NCBI GenBank assembly: GCA_017464765.1
Contig: JAFTYK010000031.1
Span: 1-40,821, forward strand
Length of the DNA stretch: 40,821 bases
Direction: 5' to 3'
DNA from: Ruminococcus sp.
Lineage (GTDB): Bacteria; Bacillota; Clostridia; Oscillospirales; Acutalibacteraceae
Shown here piece by piece: positions 15,325-23,568 of the stretch; the first letter of the stretch is position 1; each line of letters opens with the position of its first letter. The notes beneath the pieces are model-generated. The model did no database searches. It had not been told where the DNA came from and saw nothing but the letters and a program-made list of their open reading frames with translations. The position numbers and the translations under genes are program-made.

Positions 15325-16680
15325 TTATCTGTCATTCATATCTGTATATGGTTTTTCTTCACTAATACTCATATAGGCAGGACGGATAATCTTATTTACA
15401 TTCATAAGCTCCTCTAGTCTATGAGCGCTCCAACCTGCAATACGAGCCACTGCGAAAATCGGAGTGTAAAGCTCAGGCGGTAAACCTAAAATCTTGTACA
15501 CAAAGCCTGAATAAAAGTCAACGTTAGCAGAAACGCCTTTGTACATTTTACGTTTCTGAGCGATAACTTCAGGTGCTAGCTTTTCGATTCTCTCGTAAAG
15601 TCCGTATTCCTTCATCTTGCCCTTTTCACGCGCGAGCTGTTCAACAAAGCCCTTGAAAACTCTTGCACGCGGATCAGAGATAGAGTAAACAGCGTGGCCG
15701 ATACCATAGATAAGACCTGCGTTGTCATACGCCTGTTTATCAACGATTTTCTCGAGATATGCTCTGATTTCGTCGTCATCTTTCCAGTCTTTAACGTTTT
15801 TCTTGATGTCCTTCATCATACCCATAACTTTTTTATTAGCGCCGCCGTGCTTAGGTCCCTTTAAGGAACATAGTGCCGCCGCGATAGCTGAGTATGTATC
15901 AGTACCGGAGCTTGTAACAACACAGGTTGTAAAGGTAGAGTTATTACCGCCACCATGCTCAGCGTGTAAGATAAGCGAAAGATCGAGTACCTGAGCTTCG
16001 AGCTGAGTATACTGCTGGTCAGGTCGAAGAGTTTTTAGGATAAGCTCTGCAGTAGAGATATTCTTGTCAGGATTATGGATATAAAAGCTTTCGCCTTTGT
16101 TGTAGTGATTGTAAGCGTGATAGCTGTATACTGAAAGTAAAGGGAATACAGAAATAATCTGCAAACACTGTTTGAGTACGTTTTCTATAGAAGTATCCAT
16201 CGCGTTGTTATCATAAGATGCTAAAGTAAGCACTGATCGAGCGAGCGAGTTCATCATATCCTTACTAGAAGCTTTCATAATTACGTCACGAACAAAATGC
16301 TTCGGCAAAACTCTGCAATCAGACAAGAGTTTCACGAAATCCTTGTATTCCTGCTCATTAGGAAGCTTTGAGAACAAAAGAAGATAAATAGTCTCCTCAA
16401 AGCCAAAGCGGCCGTCTTTGATACAACCTTGTATGATATCCTCGACATTTATACCGCGATAGAAAAGCTTACCATCAGTAGGAACTGCTTTTCCGTCAAC
16501 GATTTTATTCTGACGGATTTCACAGATATCAGTAAGACCTGTAAGCACTCCTGCACCGTTTAGGTCACGCAGTCCTCTTTTTACATCGAATTTTGTGTAT
16601 AGTTCTTTATCAATACTTCCGTTAGCCTCGCAAACCTGAGCTAACTCCTTTATTTTTGCTTCGGGAAAATGGTGCGCCAT
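15325..16680 (-). CDS. gltA: Citrate synthase (citrate/2-methylcitrate synthase family)
   Basis: This enzyme condenses oxaloacetate with acetyl-CoA to citrate, feeding the oxidative branch to 2-oxoglutarate and glutamate. Catalytic elements are visible: LHAEHGGGNNSTFTTCVV (first His), GIGHAVYSISDPRA (second His) and NVDFYSGFVYKILG (Asp). At 451 residues with a 60-residue N-terminal extension before FYRG it belongs to the larger bacterial form. ATG 16680 follows AGGAGG. The promoter TTGACT-17-TATAAT starts within the stop codon region of cysK, so the two minus-strand genes are adjacent but separately initiated. A true methylcitrate role is not excluded but nothing nearby supports it. Confidence 0.93.
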   Translation of the reverse strand: MAHHFPEAKIKELAQVCEANGSIDKELYTKFDVKRGLRDLNGAGVLTGLTDICEIRQNKIVDGKAVPTDGKLFYRGINVEDIIQGCIKDGRFGFEETIYLLLFSKLPNEQEYKDFVKLLSDCRVLPKHFVRDVIMKASSKDMMNSLARSVLTLASYDNNAMDTSIENVLKQCLQIISVFPLLSVYSYHAYNHYNKGESFYIHNPDKNISTAELILKTLRPDQQYTQLEAQVLDLSLILHAEHGGGNNSTFTTCVVTSSGTDTYSAIAAALCSLKGPKHGGANKKVMGMMKDIKKNVKDWKDDDEIRAYLEKIVDKQAYDNAGLIYGIGHAVYSISDPRARVFKGFVEQLAREKGKMKEYGLYERIEKLAPEVIAQKRKMYKGVSANVDFYSGFVYKILGLPPELYTPIFAVARIAGWSAHRLEELMNVNKIIRPAYMSISEEKPYTDMNDR

Positions 16681-16718
16681 GCGTACCTCCTAAATACTTA
16701 ATTTTAATATAGAGCTAT

Positions 16719-16747
16719 ATTATACCTTTTTTTAGCATTTTAGTCAA
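16719..16747 (-). promoter_or_regulatory. Promoter of the citrate synthase gene
   Basis: On the minus strand: TTGACT (16742-16747, overlapping the cysK stop), 17-base spacer, TATAAT (16719-16724). Confidence 0.8.
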
Positions 16748-17666
16748 ATACACCGCTTGAGAGATATCTCTCGCCTGTGTCAGTGAGAACTACCGCAACA
16801 TTTATGTCACTATTAGACTTTTTCAAATACTTAGTAGCAGCGCACAAAGCTGCTCCTGACGAAATGCCGACGAGTATTCCTTCTGTTTTAGCGATAAGCT
16901 TTGCAGTTTCAAAAGCCTCTTCGTTTGTAACGGTGATAATTTCATCATAAATTTCGGTGTCTAAGGTATCAGGCACAAAGTTTGCGCCTATTCCCTGAAT
17001 TTTGTGAGGACCTGCTTCTCCTTTTGATAAAAGCGGAGAAGCAGCAGGCTCAACAGCTATTACCTTAATAGTATTGTTTTTCTCTTTCAAATATTTTCCG
17101 ACACCTGAAAGCGTTCCGCCCGTACCGACAGTTGCAACAAAAGCATCAATTTCACCGTTTGTCTGAGAGTACAGCTCGGGACCTGTAGTTTCATAGTGTG
17201 CTAAAGGATTGGCAATATTTTCAAACTGACCTAAAATAACGGCATTTTCGGTGTTTTCTTTAATCTCGTGAGCCTTTTTTACTGCGCCGTCCATACCTTT
17301 ACTACCTTCGGTCAACACTATCTCTGCGCCATAAGCTGAAAGTAACATTCTTCTTTCAACGCTCATAGTTTCAGGCATAGTTAAAATCACCTTGTAGCCT
17401 CTTTGAACAGCAACAGACGCTAAGCCTATTCCTGTGTTACCGGATGTAGGCTCAATAATGGTACTGCCTGCTTTCAAAATTCCTTTTCCTTCGGCATCTT
17501 TTATCATTGAGAGAGCTACTCTATCCTTTGCGCTACCACCCGGATTGAAACACTCAAGCTTACACAAAAGCTCCCCCTTTAAGAGTCCTGTTTCCTTTTT
17601 GTAGCGTGAAAATCTCACCAAAGGGGTGTTGCCGATAGTGTCCATTACGCTTTCATATATCTTCAC
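16740..17666 (-). CDS. cysK: Cysteine synthase A (O-acetylserine sulfhydrylase)
   Basis: This PLP enzyme makes L-cysteine from O-acetylserine and sulfide. The PLP lysine is in NPGGSAKDRVA (Lys47), the substrate loop is PTSGNTGIGLA (73-83), the phosphate-binding glycine loop is GTGGTLSGVGKYLKE, and the PLP-ring serine motif is GISSGAA. The length of 308 is typical. GTG 17666 follows AAAGGGCGAATACT. The promoter on the minus strand is TTGAAA-16-TAAAAT (17702-17729). It is divergent from the VTC cluster. CysK versus CysM cannot be settled entirely, but the motifs favour CysK. Confidence 0.95.
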   Translation of the reverse strand: MKIYESVMDTIGNTPLVRFSRYKKETGLLKGELLCKLECFNPGGSAKDRVALSMIKDAEGKGILKAGSTIIEPTSGNTGIGLASVAVQRGYKVILTMPETMSVERRMLLSAYGAEIVLTEGSKGMDGAVKKAHEIKENTENAVILGQFENIANPLAHYETTGPELYSQTNGEIDAFVATVGTGGTLSGVGKYLKEKNNTIKVIAVEPAASPLLSKGEAGPHKIQGIGANFVPDTLDTEIYDEIITVTNEEAFETAKLIAKTEGILVGISSGAALCAATKYLKKSNSDINVAVVLTDTGERYLSSGVFD

Positions 17667-17701
17667 AGTATTCGCCCTTTCGTTTTTTATCTATGCTTAG
17701 T

Positions 17702-17729
17702 ATTTTACACTATGATGTGAGTTTTTCAA
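17702..17729 (-). promoter_or_regulatory. Promoter of cysK
   Basis: On the minus strand: TTGAAA (17724-17729), 16-base spacer, TAAAAT (17702-17707). Confidence 0.7.
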
Positions 17730-17755
17730 GTAAAGTGCAAAAAATTATAAATCTG

Positions 17756-17828
17756 TTCACATTTCAGCCTGTTTTTCTCCTAATTTTCACATTCACTTCA
17801 ACTTATCTTCACATTTTGGGGCTACAAT
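17756..17828 (+). promoter_or_regulatory. TTCACATT direct repeats and -10 before the VTC operon
   Basis: Three copies of TTCACATT begin at 17756, 17786 and 17808 (spacings 30 and 22, close to whole helical turns), followed by a TACAAT (17823-17828) with no convincing -35. Direct repeats upstream of a weak -35 are typical of response-regulator or activator sites. Confidence 0.5.
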
Positions 17829-17848
17829 TTTATCGTGGAGGTGTTTGC

Positions 17849-18547
17849 GTGTCTAATATATACACATTCAGACGTATTGAAAAAAAGTATATTCTAAATC
17901 ACGAGCAATTTATCGGGGTTACAAAAAGAATCAAGGAACATTTTCATTTAGACGAACACGGTAGCACCAGAATATTCAACATTTACTTTGATAACGATTC
18001 AAACGAACTTATCAACACGTCCATTCAAAAACCTGTATACAAAGAAAAACTAAGGCTTCGCAGCTACAAAGAACCTAAAGACGATACAGAAGTTTTTCTT
18101 GAAATAAAAAAGAAGTATAAAAAGGTAGTATACAAAAGGAGAATCTGCCTTAAGTACAAAGATGTCCTCGATTTTTTAAAAACAGGTACCCTTACATACA
18201 AAAAAGACCCTCACACTCTAAACGAAATAAACTACATGCTAAAGCACTACAAACTCCAACCAAAAGTACATATAAGCTATCTCAGAGAAGCCTATTTTTC
18301 AAACACTGATGAAAATCTCAGGATAACGTTTGATCACGACATAAAAAGCAGATACACTAACTTGAATCTATGTGAAGACGAGGCTGATTTACCGCTACTC
18401 AAAAGCGATACATATATTATGGAAATCAAGGCATTAGGTTCTATTCCGTTATTTTTGAGCAATATTCTCACACAGGAGAAAATTTATCCAGGTAGCTTTT
18501 CTAAATACGGAAATATACACAAACAACATATCATTGGAGGTATATAA
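17849..18547 (+). CDS. VTC-domain polyphosphate polymerase-like protein
   Basis: VTC domains form a basic tunnel that in yeast makes inorganic polyphosphate from ATP with a metal ion. The expected tunnel strands are present: FRRIEKKYIL (7-16), the pair KLRLRSYK, VFLEIKKKYKKVVYKRR, RITFDHDIKSR and IMEIKALGSIP. The 232-residue protein is the bare catalytic domain, with no SPX or membrane part. GTG 17849 follows GGAGG at 7 nt; an upstream in-frame start at 17693 reads through the promoter repeats and was rejected. It is followed after 2 nt by a DUF4956 membrane protein and then a Cthe_2159-like lipoprotein, a grouping known from several Clostridia whose joint function is not established. Confidence 0.88.
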   Translation: MSNIYTFRRIEKKYILNHEQFIGVTKRIKEHFHLDEHGSTRIFNIYFDNDSNELINTSIQKPVYKEKLRLRSYKEPKDDTEVFLEIKKKYKKVVYKRRICLKYKDVLDFLKTGTLTYKKDPHTLNEINYMLKHYKLQPKVHISYLREAYFSNTDENLRITFDHDIKSRYTNLNLCEDEADLPLLKSDTYIMEIKALGSIPLFLSNILTQEKIYPGSFSKYGNIHKQHIIGGI

Positions 18548-18549
18548 TT

Positions 18550-19212
18550 ATGTTTCAAAGCGTATTAACATCAACAAACGTAACCGTAGTTCAGGCTTTG
18601 ATCTGTATAGGCACAGCACTTGTGCTTGGTGTAGCAGTATCAATAGTTTACGGTTATAAAAGCTCTTGCTCTAAGAATTTTGCTGTAACACTTTCTCTTT
18701 TACCGTCTATCGTAGGATTACTGATTATGATGGTTAACGGAAATTTGGGTACGGGTATCGCAGTACTCGGTGTATTCAGCCTCGTTCGCTTTCGTTCCCA
18801 GCCAGGTAACTCAAGAGAAATTCTGGCTGTTATGTTATCGATGGCTATTGGACTTGCAACAGGAACGGGCTATGTTACCTTTGCGATTTTTGCTAGCGTA
18901 ATAATCTGCGCTGTGTGGCTTGTAATGTTTTCAACACCATTTGGGAAAAGTAATTACAAGGAGCTTAGAATAACTATTCCCGAAAACCTCGATTACGAGG
19001 GGATATTCGACGAAGATTTCTTAAAATTCACAAAACATCACGAGCTATATAGGATAAAAACAACACAGATGGGAACCCTCTACGAGCTTAAATACCATAT
19101 TGTGTTAAAGAAAAATGTAAGTGAAAAAGAACTTATAGACTCCATACGCTATAAAAATGGAAATCTCCCTGTAATCTGTTCTCGCATCAGCGATGATACA
19201 GCTTATTTTTAA
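18550..19212 (+). CDS. DUF4956-family membrane protein
   Basis: A 220-residue protein with four to five hydrophobic segments in the first 130 residues (ALICIGTALVLGVAVSIVYG; LLPSIVGLLIMMVNG; the two around GYVTFAIFASVIICAVWLVMF) and a soluble C-terminal domain of about 85 residues. The conserved DUF4956 motif VFSLVRFRSQPGNSREI lies between membrane segments. The role is unknown; it probably anchors or supplies the VTC enzyme encoded just upstream. ATG 18550 follows GGAGG. The very short gaps on both sides make one operon very likely. Confidence 0.88.
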   Translation: MFQSVLTSTNVTVVQALICIGTALVLGVAVSIVYGYKSSCSKNFAVTLSLLPSIVGLLIMMVNGNLGTGIAVLGVFSLVRFRSQPGNSREILAVMLSMAIGLATGTGYVTFAIFASVIICAVWLVMFSTPFGKSNYKELRITIPENLDYEGIFDEDFLKFTKHHELYRIKTTQMGTLYELKYHIVLKKNVSEKELIDSIRYKNGNLPVICSRISDDTAYF

Positions 19213-19223
19213 AAGAAGGTAAT

Positions 19224-20858
19224 ATGATGAAGATAGGATATAGATTAACAGCACTATTATGTTGTGTTTTACTTATCAGCTGCGTTTTATGCTCGTGCAG
19301 TAAAACTGACACAACAGCAACTGCAGATACAGCAAAAAAGACTACTGTAAACACGAACGTCGAAATAGATGAAAACAACATCGAAAGCTCTATAGACATA
19401 AGCTTAGCTAACAGGATCACCCTCAGCGACACTAAAGCGCAAGCTGAAAACAACTGTGCTAAAGTTGACGACGCTTTTGTTACTATTGAAAATTCCGGGG
19501 TTTATCTCATCGAAGGCAACACCTCAAACGGTCAAATAAAAGTTAAGACTCAGGACACAGACACAGTTGTGTTAGTTTTAAACGGTGTCAATATCACTAA
19601 CCAAAGCGGCTGTGCCATACACATAAAAAAAGCCGAAAAAGCGTATATTGTACCTTACAACAACACAAAAAACATTTTGGCCGATACAAGCAACTACGAA
19701 TTTGATGCTGATGATACCGACGGCGAGCCTGATGCTACAATTTTTTCAAAGGCTGACCTTATTATCAGTGGAAGTGGCACACTCGATATTGATGCCAACT
19801 ACTCAAGCGGTATCAAAGGCAAAGACGAAGTTATGCTCACATCAGCTAATGTCATCCTTGACACAATCGATGATGGTATCAAAGGCAGAGACAGTCTCAC
19901 TATTAAAGACTCGGATATTACCGTAACCGCTGAAAATTCCGCGATAAAAACAACCAACGACGAAGATGGTCTTGGCGATATGGTATTGTCGGGGGGAAAC
20001 TTTAATATTGAATGCAACACTGATGCATTCAACTGTAAAAGCAATCTGACCGTAGAGAGCGGTACATTCAAAATTAATGCAGGCGATGATGCCTTTCACG
20101 CAGACAGCACGCTCACAATAAATGGTGGCAATATTCAAATTGATAGCTGTTATGAGGGACTCGAAGGACAACAAATTAACATATCAGACGGAAATATACA
20201 CATTGTCTCATCAGACGATGGACTAAACAGCGCAGGCGGTAATGATGCCTCTGCTTTTACTGGTGGACGAGAAGACCCGTTTGCTAGTGATATGGACGCT
20301 ATAATCAAAATAACAGGTGGTCATATCTATATCGACAGTGAGGGTGATGGTGTTGACTCTAACGGCACTATTGAAATGAGTGGTGGTACAGTGCTTGTTG
20401 ATGGACCTGAAAGTAGCGGAAACGGTGCGCTCGATTACACGAGTACATTTACCTGTAACGGAGGACTATTGATAGCCTGCGGTACGTCGGGTATGGCTCA
20501 AGCGGTGAGTCATACATCTACTCAATACTGCATTATGGCAAATCTCTCAAACTTATCGGGTGGCACACTGTTCTCCATTTTAGATAGTAATAACACACCG
20601 CTTATTACCTACTCCCCATCTAAATCGTATTCAAATATAGTTGTTTGTTCTGACAAGTTAAAAAGCGGTGAAACCTATTCTGTATCTACAGGCGGTAACT
20701 GCAGCGACTCCTGCACAGACGGTCTTTACAACGGAACTAGCTACTCATCAGGTACAATACAAACTACCTTTACACTAAACAGTATCGTTACCTCAAATGG
20801 TGGCGGTATGGGTGGTATGGGCGGACGACATAATGACCATCAAAAACCATTTATCTAA
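19224..20858 (+). CDS. Cthe_2159-like carbohydrate-binding lipoprotein
   Basis: A 544-residue surface lipoprotein. A lipoprotein signal (LLCCVLLISCVLCSCS; lipid attachment at Cys20 or Cys25) is followed by a Thr-rich linker and then a right-handed beta-helix built of repeats such as SGSGTLDIDANYSSGIKGKD, IDDGIKGRDSLTI, GDDAFHADSTLTINGG and SEGDGVDSNGTIEMSGG. This pattern matches the Cthe_2159 family (PF14262), calcium-binding beta-helix proteins reported to bind cellulose and pectin-type polymers. The Gly/Met-rich end GGMGGMGGRHNDH is unusual and could bind metal. It is the last gene of the VTC operon, 11 nt after DUF4956, with a strong terminator after it. Confidence 0.85.
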   Translation: MMKIGYRLTALLCCVLLISCVLCSCSKTDTTATADTAKKTTVNTNVEIDENNIESSIDISLANRITLSDTKAQAENNCAKVDDAFVTIENSGVYLIEGNTSNGQIKVKTQDTDTVVLVLNGVNITNQSGCAIHIKKAEKAYIVPYNNTKNILADTSNYEFDADDTDGEPDATIFSKADLIISGSGTLDIDANYSSGIKGKDEVMLTSANVILDTIDDGIKGRDSLTIKDSDITVTAENSAIKTTNDEDGLGDMVLSGGNFNIECNTDAFNCKSNLTVESGTFKINAGDDAFHADSTLTINGGNIQIDSCYEGLEGQQINISDGNIHIVSSDDGLNSAGGNDASAFTGGREDPFASDMDAIIKITGGHIYIDSEGDGVDSNGTIEMSGGTVLVDGPESSGNGALDYTSTFTCNGGLLIACGTSGMAQAVSHTSTQYCIMANLSNLSGGTLFSILDSNNTPLITYSPSKSYSNIVVCSDKLKSGETYSVSTGGNCSDSCTDGLYNGTSYSSGTIQTTFTLNSIVTSNGGGMGGMGGRHNDHQKPFI

Positions 20859-20881
20859 ATGTTATAATTTTCTTTGTATGA

Positions 20882-20914
20882 AAAGAGCGTTCAACACACG
20901 AACGCTCTTTTTCT
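20882..20914 (+). terminator. Terminator of the VTC operon
   Basis: Stem AAAGAGCGTTC / GAACGCTCTTT (20882-20892 and 20900-20910), then TTTC. Confidence 0.92.
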
Positions 20915-20936
20915 GTTTAATTCTTACACAAAAATT

Positions 20937-20959
20937 CGCCCGTGCAAAAAACACGGACG
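20937..20959 (-). terminator. Terminator of the SDR gene
   Basis: Stem CGCCCGTG / CACGGACG (20937-20944 and 20952-20959, one wobble), followed on the minus strand by AATTTTTG. It faces the VTC terminator, so the convergent operons are insulated from each other. Confidence 0.7.
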
Positions 20960-20985
20960 CTGAATACTAAACTAAAAGAAAATAC

Positions 20986-21888
20986 TCATTTCAAATTATT
21001 ATCAATAAACTCGATGTACGGTTTGCGATTATAAATACTGTCTTTGTTATTTTTATACCATTCGTACTCTTCTTTAAGTCCCTCAAAAAGCGGTATAGTA
21101 TCATTCATCAAGGCTTCCTGCTTAGAAACATCAAGCTCATATTCGTAGTTGTAAAACGGGAAATAATCGCGCTGATTAACAGAACTATCCACACTTATAA
21201 ATTCAGCCTCTTTTTCCACTGCTTTGTAGCACAGTGATACCCATTCTTTTATTGAAACAGAGTCTTTATTACCTACGTTGAAAATTTTGTCTTTTGGGTG
21301 TTTGATTAGTAACACCTCAATGAATCTGCACAAATCTTTAACATTAAAAAACTGCATTTTCATGTCGCCATCACTTGGAATATAAAAAGGGCGGTCTTCT
21401 TCAGCACAATCAAACGCAAAAGCCTCTCTGTACAAATTCTCATAAATCCCGTAAAAATACGGCGGACGTAAGATATACGCATTTTCGACACGGCTTTGCA
21501 AAAGTCTTTCGGCATTAAGCTTATTAATACCATACTCACCCCAGACGGAATTATTCCCACACTGTTGATCTTCTGTGAAAGGCTGTTTATTTGTTTCAGG
21601 ATATACAGCACTTGAACTAATAAAAATATAGTCATCGAATTCATTTAGAGCATCAAGAATATACTCAAGTTGTTCTTGATTATAGGTGCAAATATCAAGC
21701 ACCGCATCGAATTTCACGTTCTTAAGTTTGTCCCCTAAATCAGCTCTATCGCACTTTATCAGATGAACTCCTTTCACCTGTTCTCTAGTGTTTCGGTTAA
21801 TGACAAAAACCTCGTCACCACGCTTTACAAAATACTGGGCGACATACCTGCTCACAAAAGTTGTACCACCTGTCACAAGAATACGCAT
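20986..21888 (-). CDS. NAD-dependent epimerase/dehydratase (extended SDR)
   Basis: An extended short-chain dehydrogenase of 300 residues. The Rossmann nucleotide site is RILVTGGTTFVSRYVA (2-17), the catalytic region is SSSAVYPE then YGINKLNAE (Tyr-x3-Lys), and PPYFYG lies in the substrate half. The glycine motif (GGTTFVS) deviates from GxxGxxG in its last position, as in the atypical SDRs close to UDP-sugar epimerases and RNA-binding relatives. The sugar-nucleotide substrate cannot be named. ATG 21888 follows GGAGG. It is downstream of the aldolase terminator with no obvious promoter of its own. Confidence 0.87.
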   Translation of the reverse strand: MRILVTGGTTFVSRYVAQYFVKRGDEVFVINRNTREQVKGVHLIKCDRADLGDKLKNVKFDAVLDICTYNQEQLEYILDALNEFDDYIFISSSAVYPETNKQPFTEDQQCGNNSVWGEYGINKLNAERLLQSRVENAYILRPPYFYGIYENLYREAFAFDCAEEDRPFYIPSDGDMKMQFFNVKDLCRFIEVLLIKHPKDKIFNVGNKDSVSIKEWVSLCYKAVEKEAEFISVDSSVNQRDYFPFYNYEYELDVSKQEALMNDTIPLFEGLKEEYEWYKNNKDSIYNRKPYIEFIDNNLK

Positions 21889-21926
21889 TTTGTATACCTC
21901 CGTTACAGCTTTTATTTCAAAAAATT

Positions 21927-21951
21927 AAGAGGGACGAAAACCGTCCCTCTT
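21927..21951 (-). terminator. Terminator of the aldolase gene
   Basis: Stem AAGAGGGACG / CGTCCCTCTT (21927-21936 and 21942-21951), followed on the minus strand by AATTTTTTG. Confidence 0.9.
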
Positions 21952-21962
21952 TAAAATTTTTA

Positions 21963-22829
21963 TTATGCCTTATCGATTGAACCGAAGAGTTCCATCTTCT
22001 CTTTTACTGTAGCCTTGATTGCTTCAAAGCCAGGAGCTAAAAGCTTTCTTGGGTCAAAGCCCTTACCCTGAAGGTCTTTGCCGTCTTCGATGTACTTTCT
22101 TGTAGCTTCAGCGAATGAAAGCTGGCACTCTGTGTTAACGTTGATCTTTGAAACGCCAAGAGAAATAGCTCTCTTAATCATATCAGCAGGGATACCTGTA
22201 CCGCCGTGGAGAACTAAAGGCATATCGCCGGTTTTCTGCTGGATAGCGTCGAGTGTATCGAATGAAAGACCAGCCCAGTTCTCAGGGTACTTACCGTGGA
22301 TGTTACCGATACCTGCAGCGAGCATTGTGATGCCTAAATCAGCGATCATCTTGCACTCGTCAGGGTCAGCACACTCACCAGCACCAACAACGCCGTCTTC
22401 CTCACCACCGATAGAACCAACCTCAGCTTCAAGTGAAAGACCAAGTTCGTCACAGATAGCAACGAGTTCCTTTGTTTTCTCAACGTTCTCTTCAATTGAG
22501 TAGTGTGAACCATCGAACATAACTGATGAGAAACCAGCTTCGATACAAGCCTTAGCACCGTCGTATGAACCATGGTCAAGGTGAAGAGCTACAGGAACTG
22601 TAATGTTTAATTCCTCGAGCATACCGTTAACCATACCAACGATAGTCTTGTAACCGCACATATATTTACCAGCACCCTCGGAAACACCGAGGATAACAGG
22701 AGAGTTGTTCTCCTGAGCTGTGAGCAGAATAGCCTTTGTCCACTCAAGGTTGTTGATATTGAACTGACCTACTGCATAATGGCCAGCCTTTGCTTTTGTA
22801 AGCATTTCTTTTGCATTTACTAATGGCAT
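21963..22829 (-). CDS. fba: Class II fructose-bisphosphate aldolase
   Basis: This zinc enzyme of glycolysis and gluconeogenesis cleaves fructose 1,6-bisphosphate to DHAP and glyceraldehyde 3-phosphate. Visible elements: VPVALHLDHGSY with the catalytic Asp85 and zinc His86, EAEVGSIGGEEDG, AAGIGNIHGKYP (zinc His), LVLHGGTGIP (zinc His) and the phosphate loop end GVSKINVNTE. The 288 residues match the Bacillus FbaA type. ATG 22829 follows GGAGG; an upstream start at 22877 is rejected. A TATAAT lies about 60 bases upstream. A tagatose-bisphosphate preference is possible but nothing nearby supports it. Confidence 0.95.
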   Translation of the reverse strand: MPLVNAKEMLTKAKAGHYAVGQFNINNLEWTKAILLTAQENNSPVILGVSEGAGKYMCGYKTIVGMVNGMLEELNITVPVALHLDHGSYDGAKACIEAGFSSVMFDGSHYSIEENVEKTKELVAICDELGLSLEAEVGSIGGEEDGVVGAGECADPDECKMIADLGITMLAAGIGNIHGKYPENWAGLSFDTLDAIQQKTGDMPLVLHGGTGIPADMIKRAISLGVSKINVNTECQLSFAEATRKYIEDGKDLQGKGFDPRKLLAPGFEAIKATVKEKMELFGSIDKA

Positions 22830-22965
22830 TGTAATTCCTCCAAAATCTAATTTGATTTCAATGAAAAACACTTTCATTCAGGATATATTATACATCAAAG
22901 CTCACACAAATAATATCCTTTACAGAAAAATGGCGATTTTTCTGCCATATTATTTCCGTTTTACA

Positions 22966-23040
22966 TTGAATTTATAGAGATATACGAGTACAATTTATAA
23001 TACTATTTAAATTTTCAAAATAATTTTTACTTTTTGAAAC
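22966..23040 (+). promoter_or_regulatory. Sigma-A promoter and ECF-like -35 element before the sigma gene
   Basis: TTGAAT (22966-22971), 17-base spacer, TACAAT (22989-22994) form a housekeeping promoter. Closer to the gene, TGAAAC (23035-23040) resembles the GAAAC -35 of ECF promoters; TGAAAC also occurs before the downstream dockerin-like gene (24648-24653). The second element is tentative. Confidence 0.5.
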
Positions 23041-23082
23041 CAAAACGCATTTTGAATTGTTTTATAAATGAGGGGGGATAAA

Positions 23083-23568
23083 ATGGCTGAAGTATTGTTT
23101 GCAGGACTGAAATACGAAGATGTAGTCAGAGAATACAGCTCTACTGTTGTATCAGTGTGCATAATGAGGCTCAAAAACTGGGCTGACGCCGAGGACTGCT
23201 TCCAAAACATCTTCCTCAGTCTTTATCAGAACTCCCCGAAAATTGAAACAAAAGAACACTTAAAAGCGTGGCTCATTCGTGTTTCAATCAACGAATGTAC
23301 TAACTACATAAAGAAAAACCGCAAGCTTTTATCCCTACACGAAACGAAAGAACAATCAGTCAATTTCCCTACTGATACTTTAGATATTTCATGGGCTTTA
23401 GTAGAGCTACCGCCTAAATACCGAGATGTACTCTACCTTTACTACTGCGAAAAGTATAAAGTAAATGAAATTGCTGAGATTTTAGGATACAACGCAAACA
23501 CGGTTAAGACCCTCTTAAAACGAGGCAGAGAAAAGCTAAAAAGCATTTACGGAGGTGATGGTATATGA
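23083..23568 (+). CDS. ECF-type RNA polymerase sigma factor
   Basis: A 161-residue sigma-70 family protein with only regions 2 and 4. Region 2 contains RLKNWADAEDCFQNIFLSLYQN and HLKAWLIRVSINECTNYIKKNRK (about 30-85); region 4 contains LPPKYRDVLYLYYCEKYKVNEIAEILGYNANTVKTLLKRGREKLK (about 110-155) with the HTH. ATG 23083 follows GAGGGGGG; the ATG at 23068 overlaps this site and is rejected. The stop overlaps the start of the anti-sigma gene by 4 bases (ATGA), with a GGAGGTGATG upstream, so the pair is translationally coupled. It is expected to be held inactive at the membrane by the next gene's product. Confidence 0.95.
   Translation: MAEVLFAGLKYEDVVREYSSTVVSVCIMRLKNWADAEDCFQNIFLSLYQNSPKIETKEHLKAWLIRVSINECTNYIKKNRKLLSLHETKEQSVNFPTDTLDISWALVELPPKYRDVLYLYYCEKYKVNEIAEILGYNANTVKTLLKRGREKLKSIYGGDGI

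Noticed and set aside
17693..17848. Hydrophobic N-terminal extension of the VTC protein
   Set aside because: It runs through the TTCACATT repeats and the -10, has no ribosome site at its start, and GTG 17849 follows a strong GGAGG.
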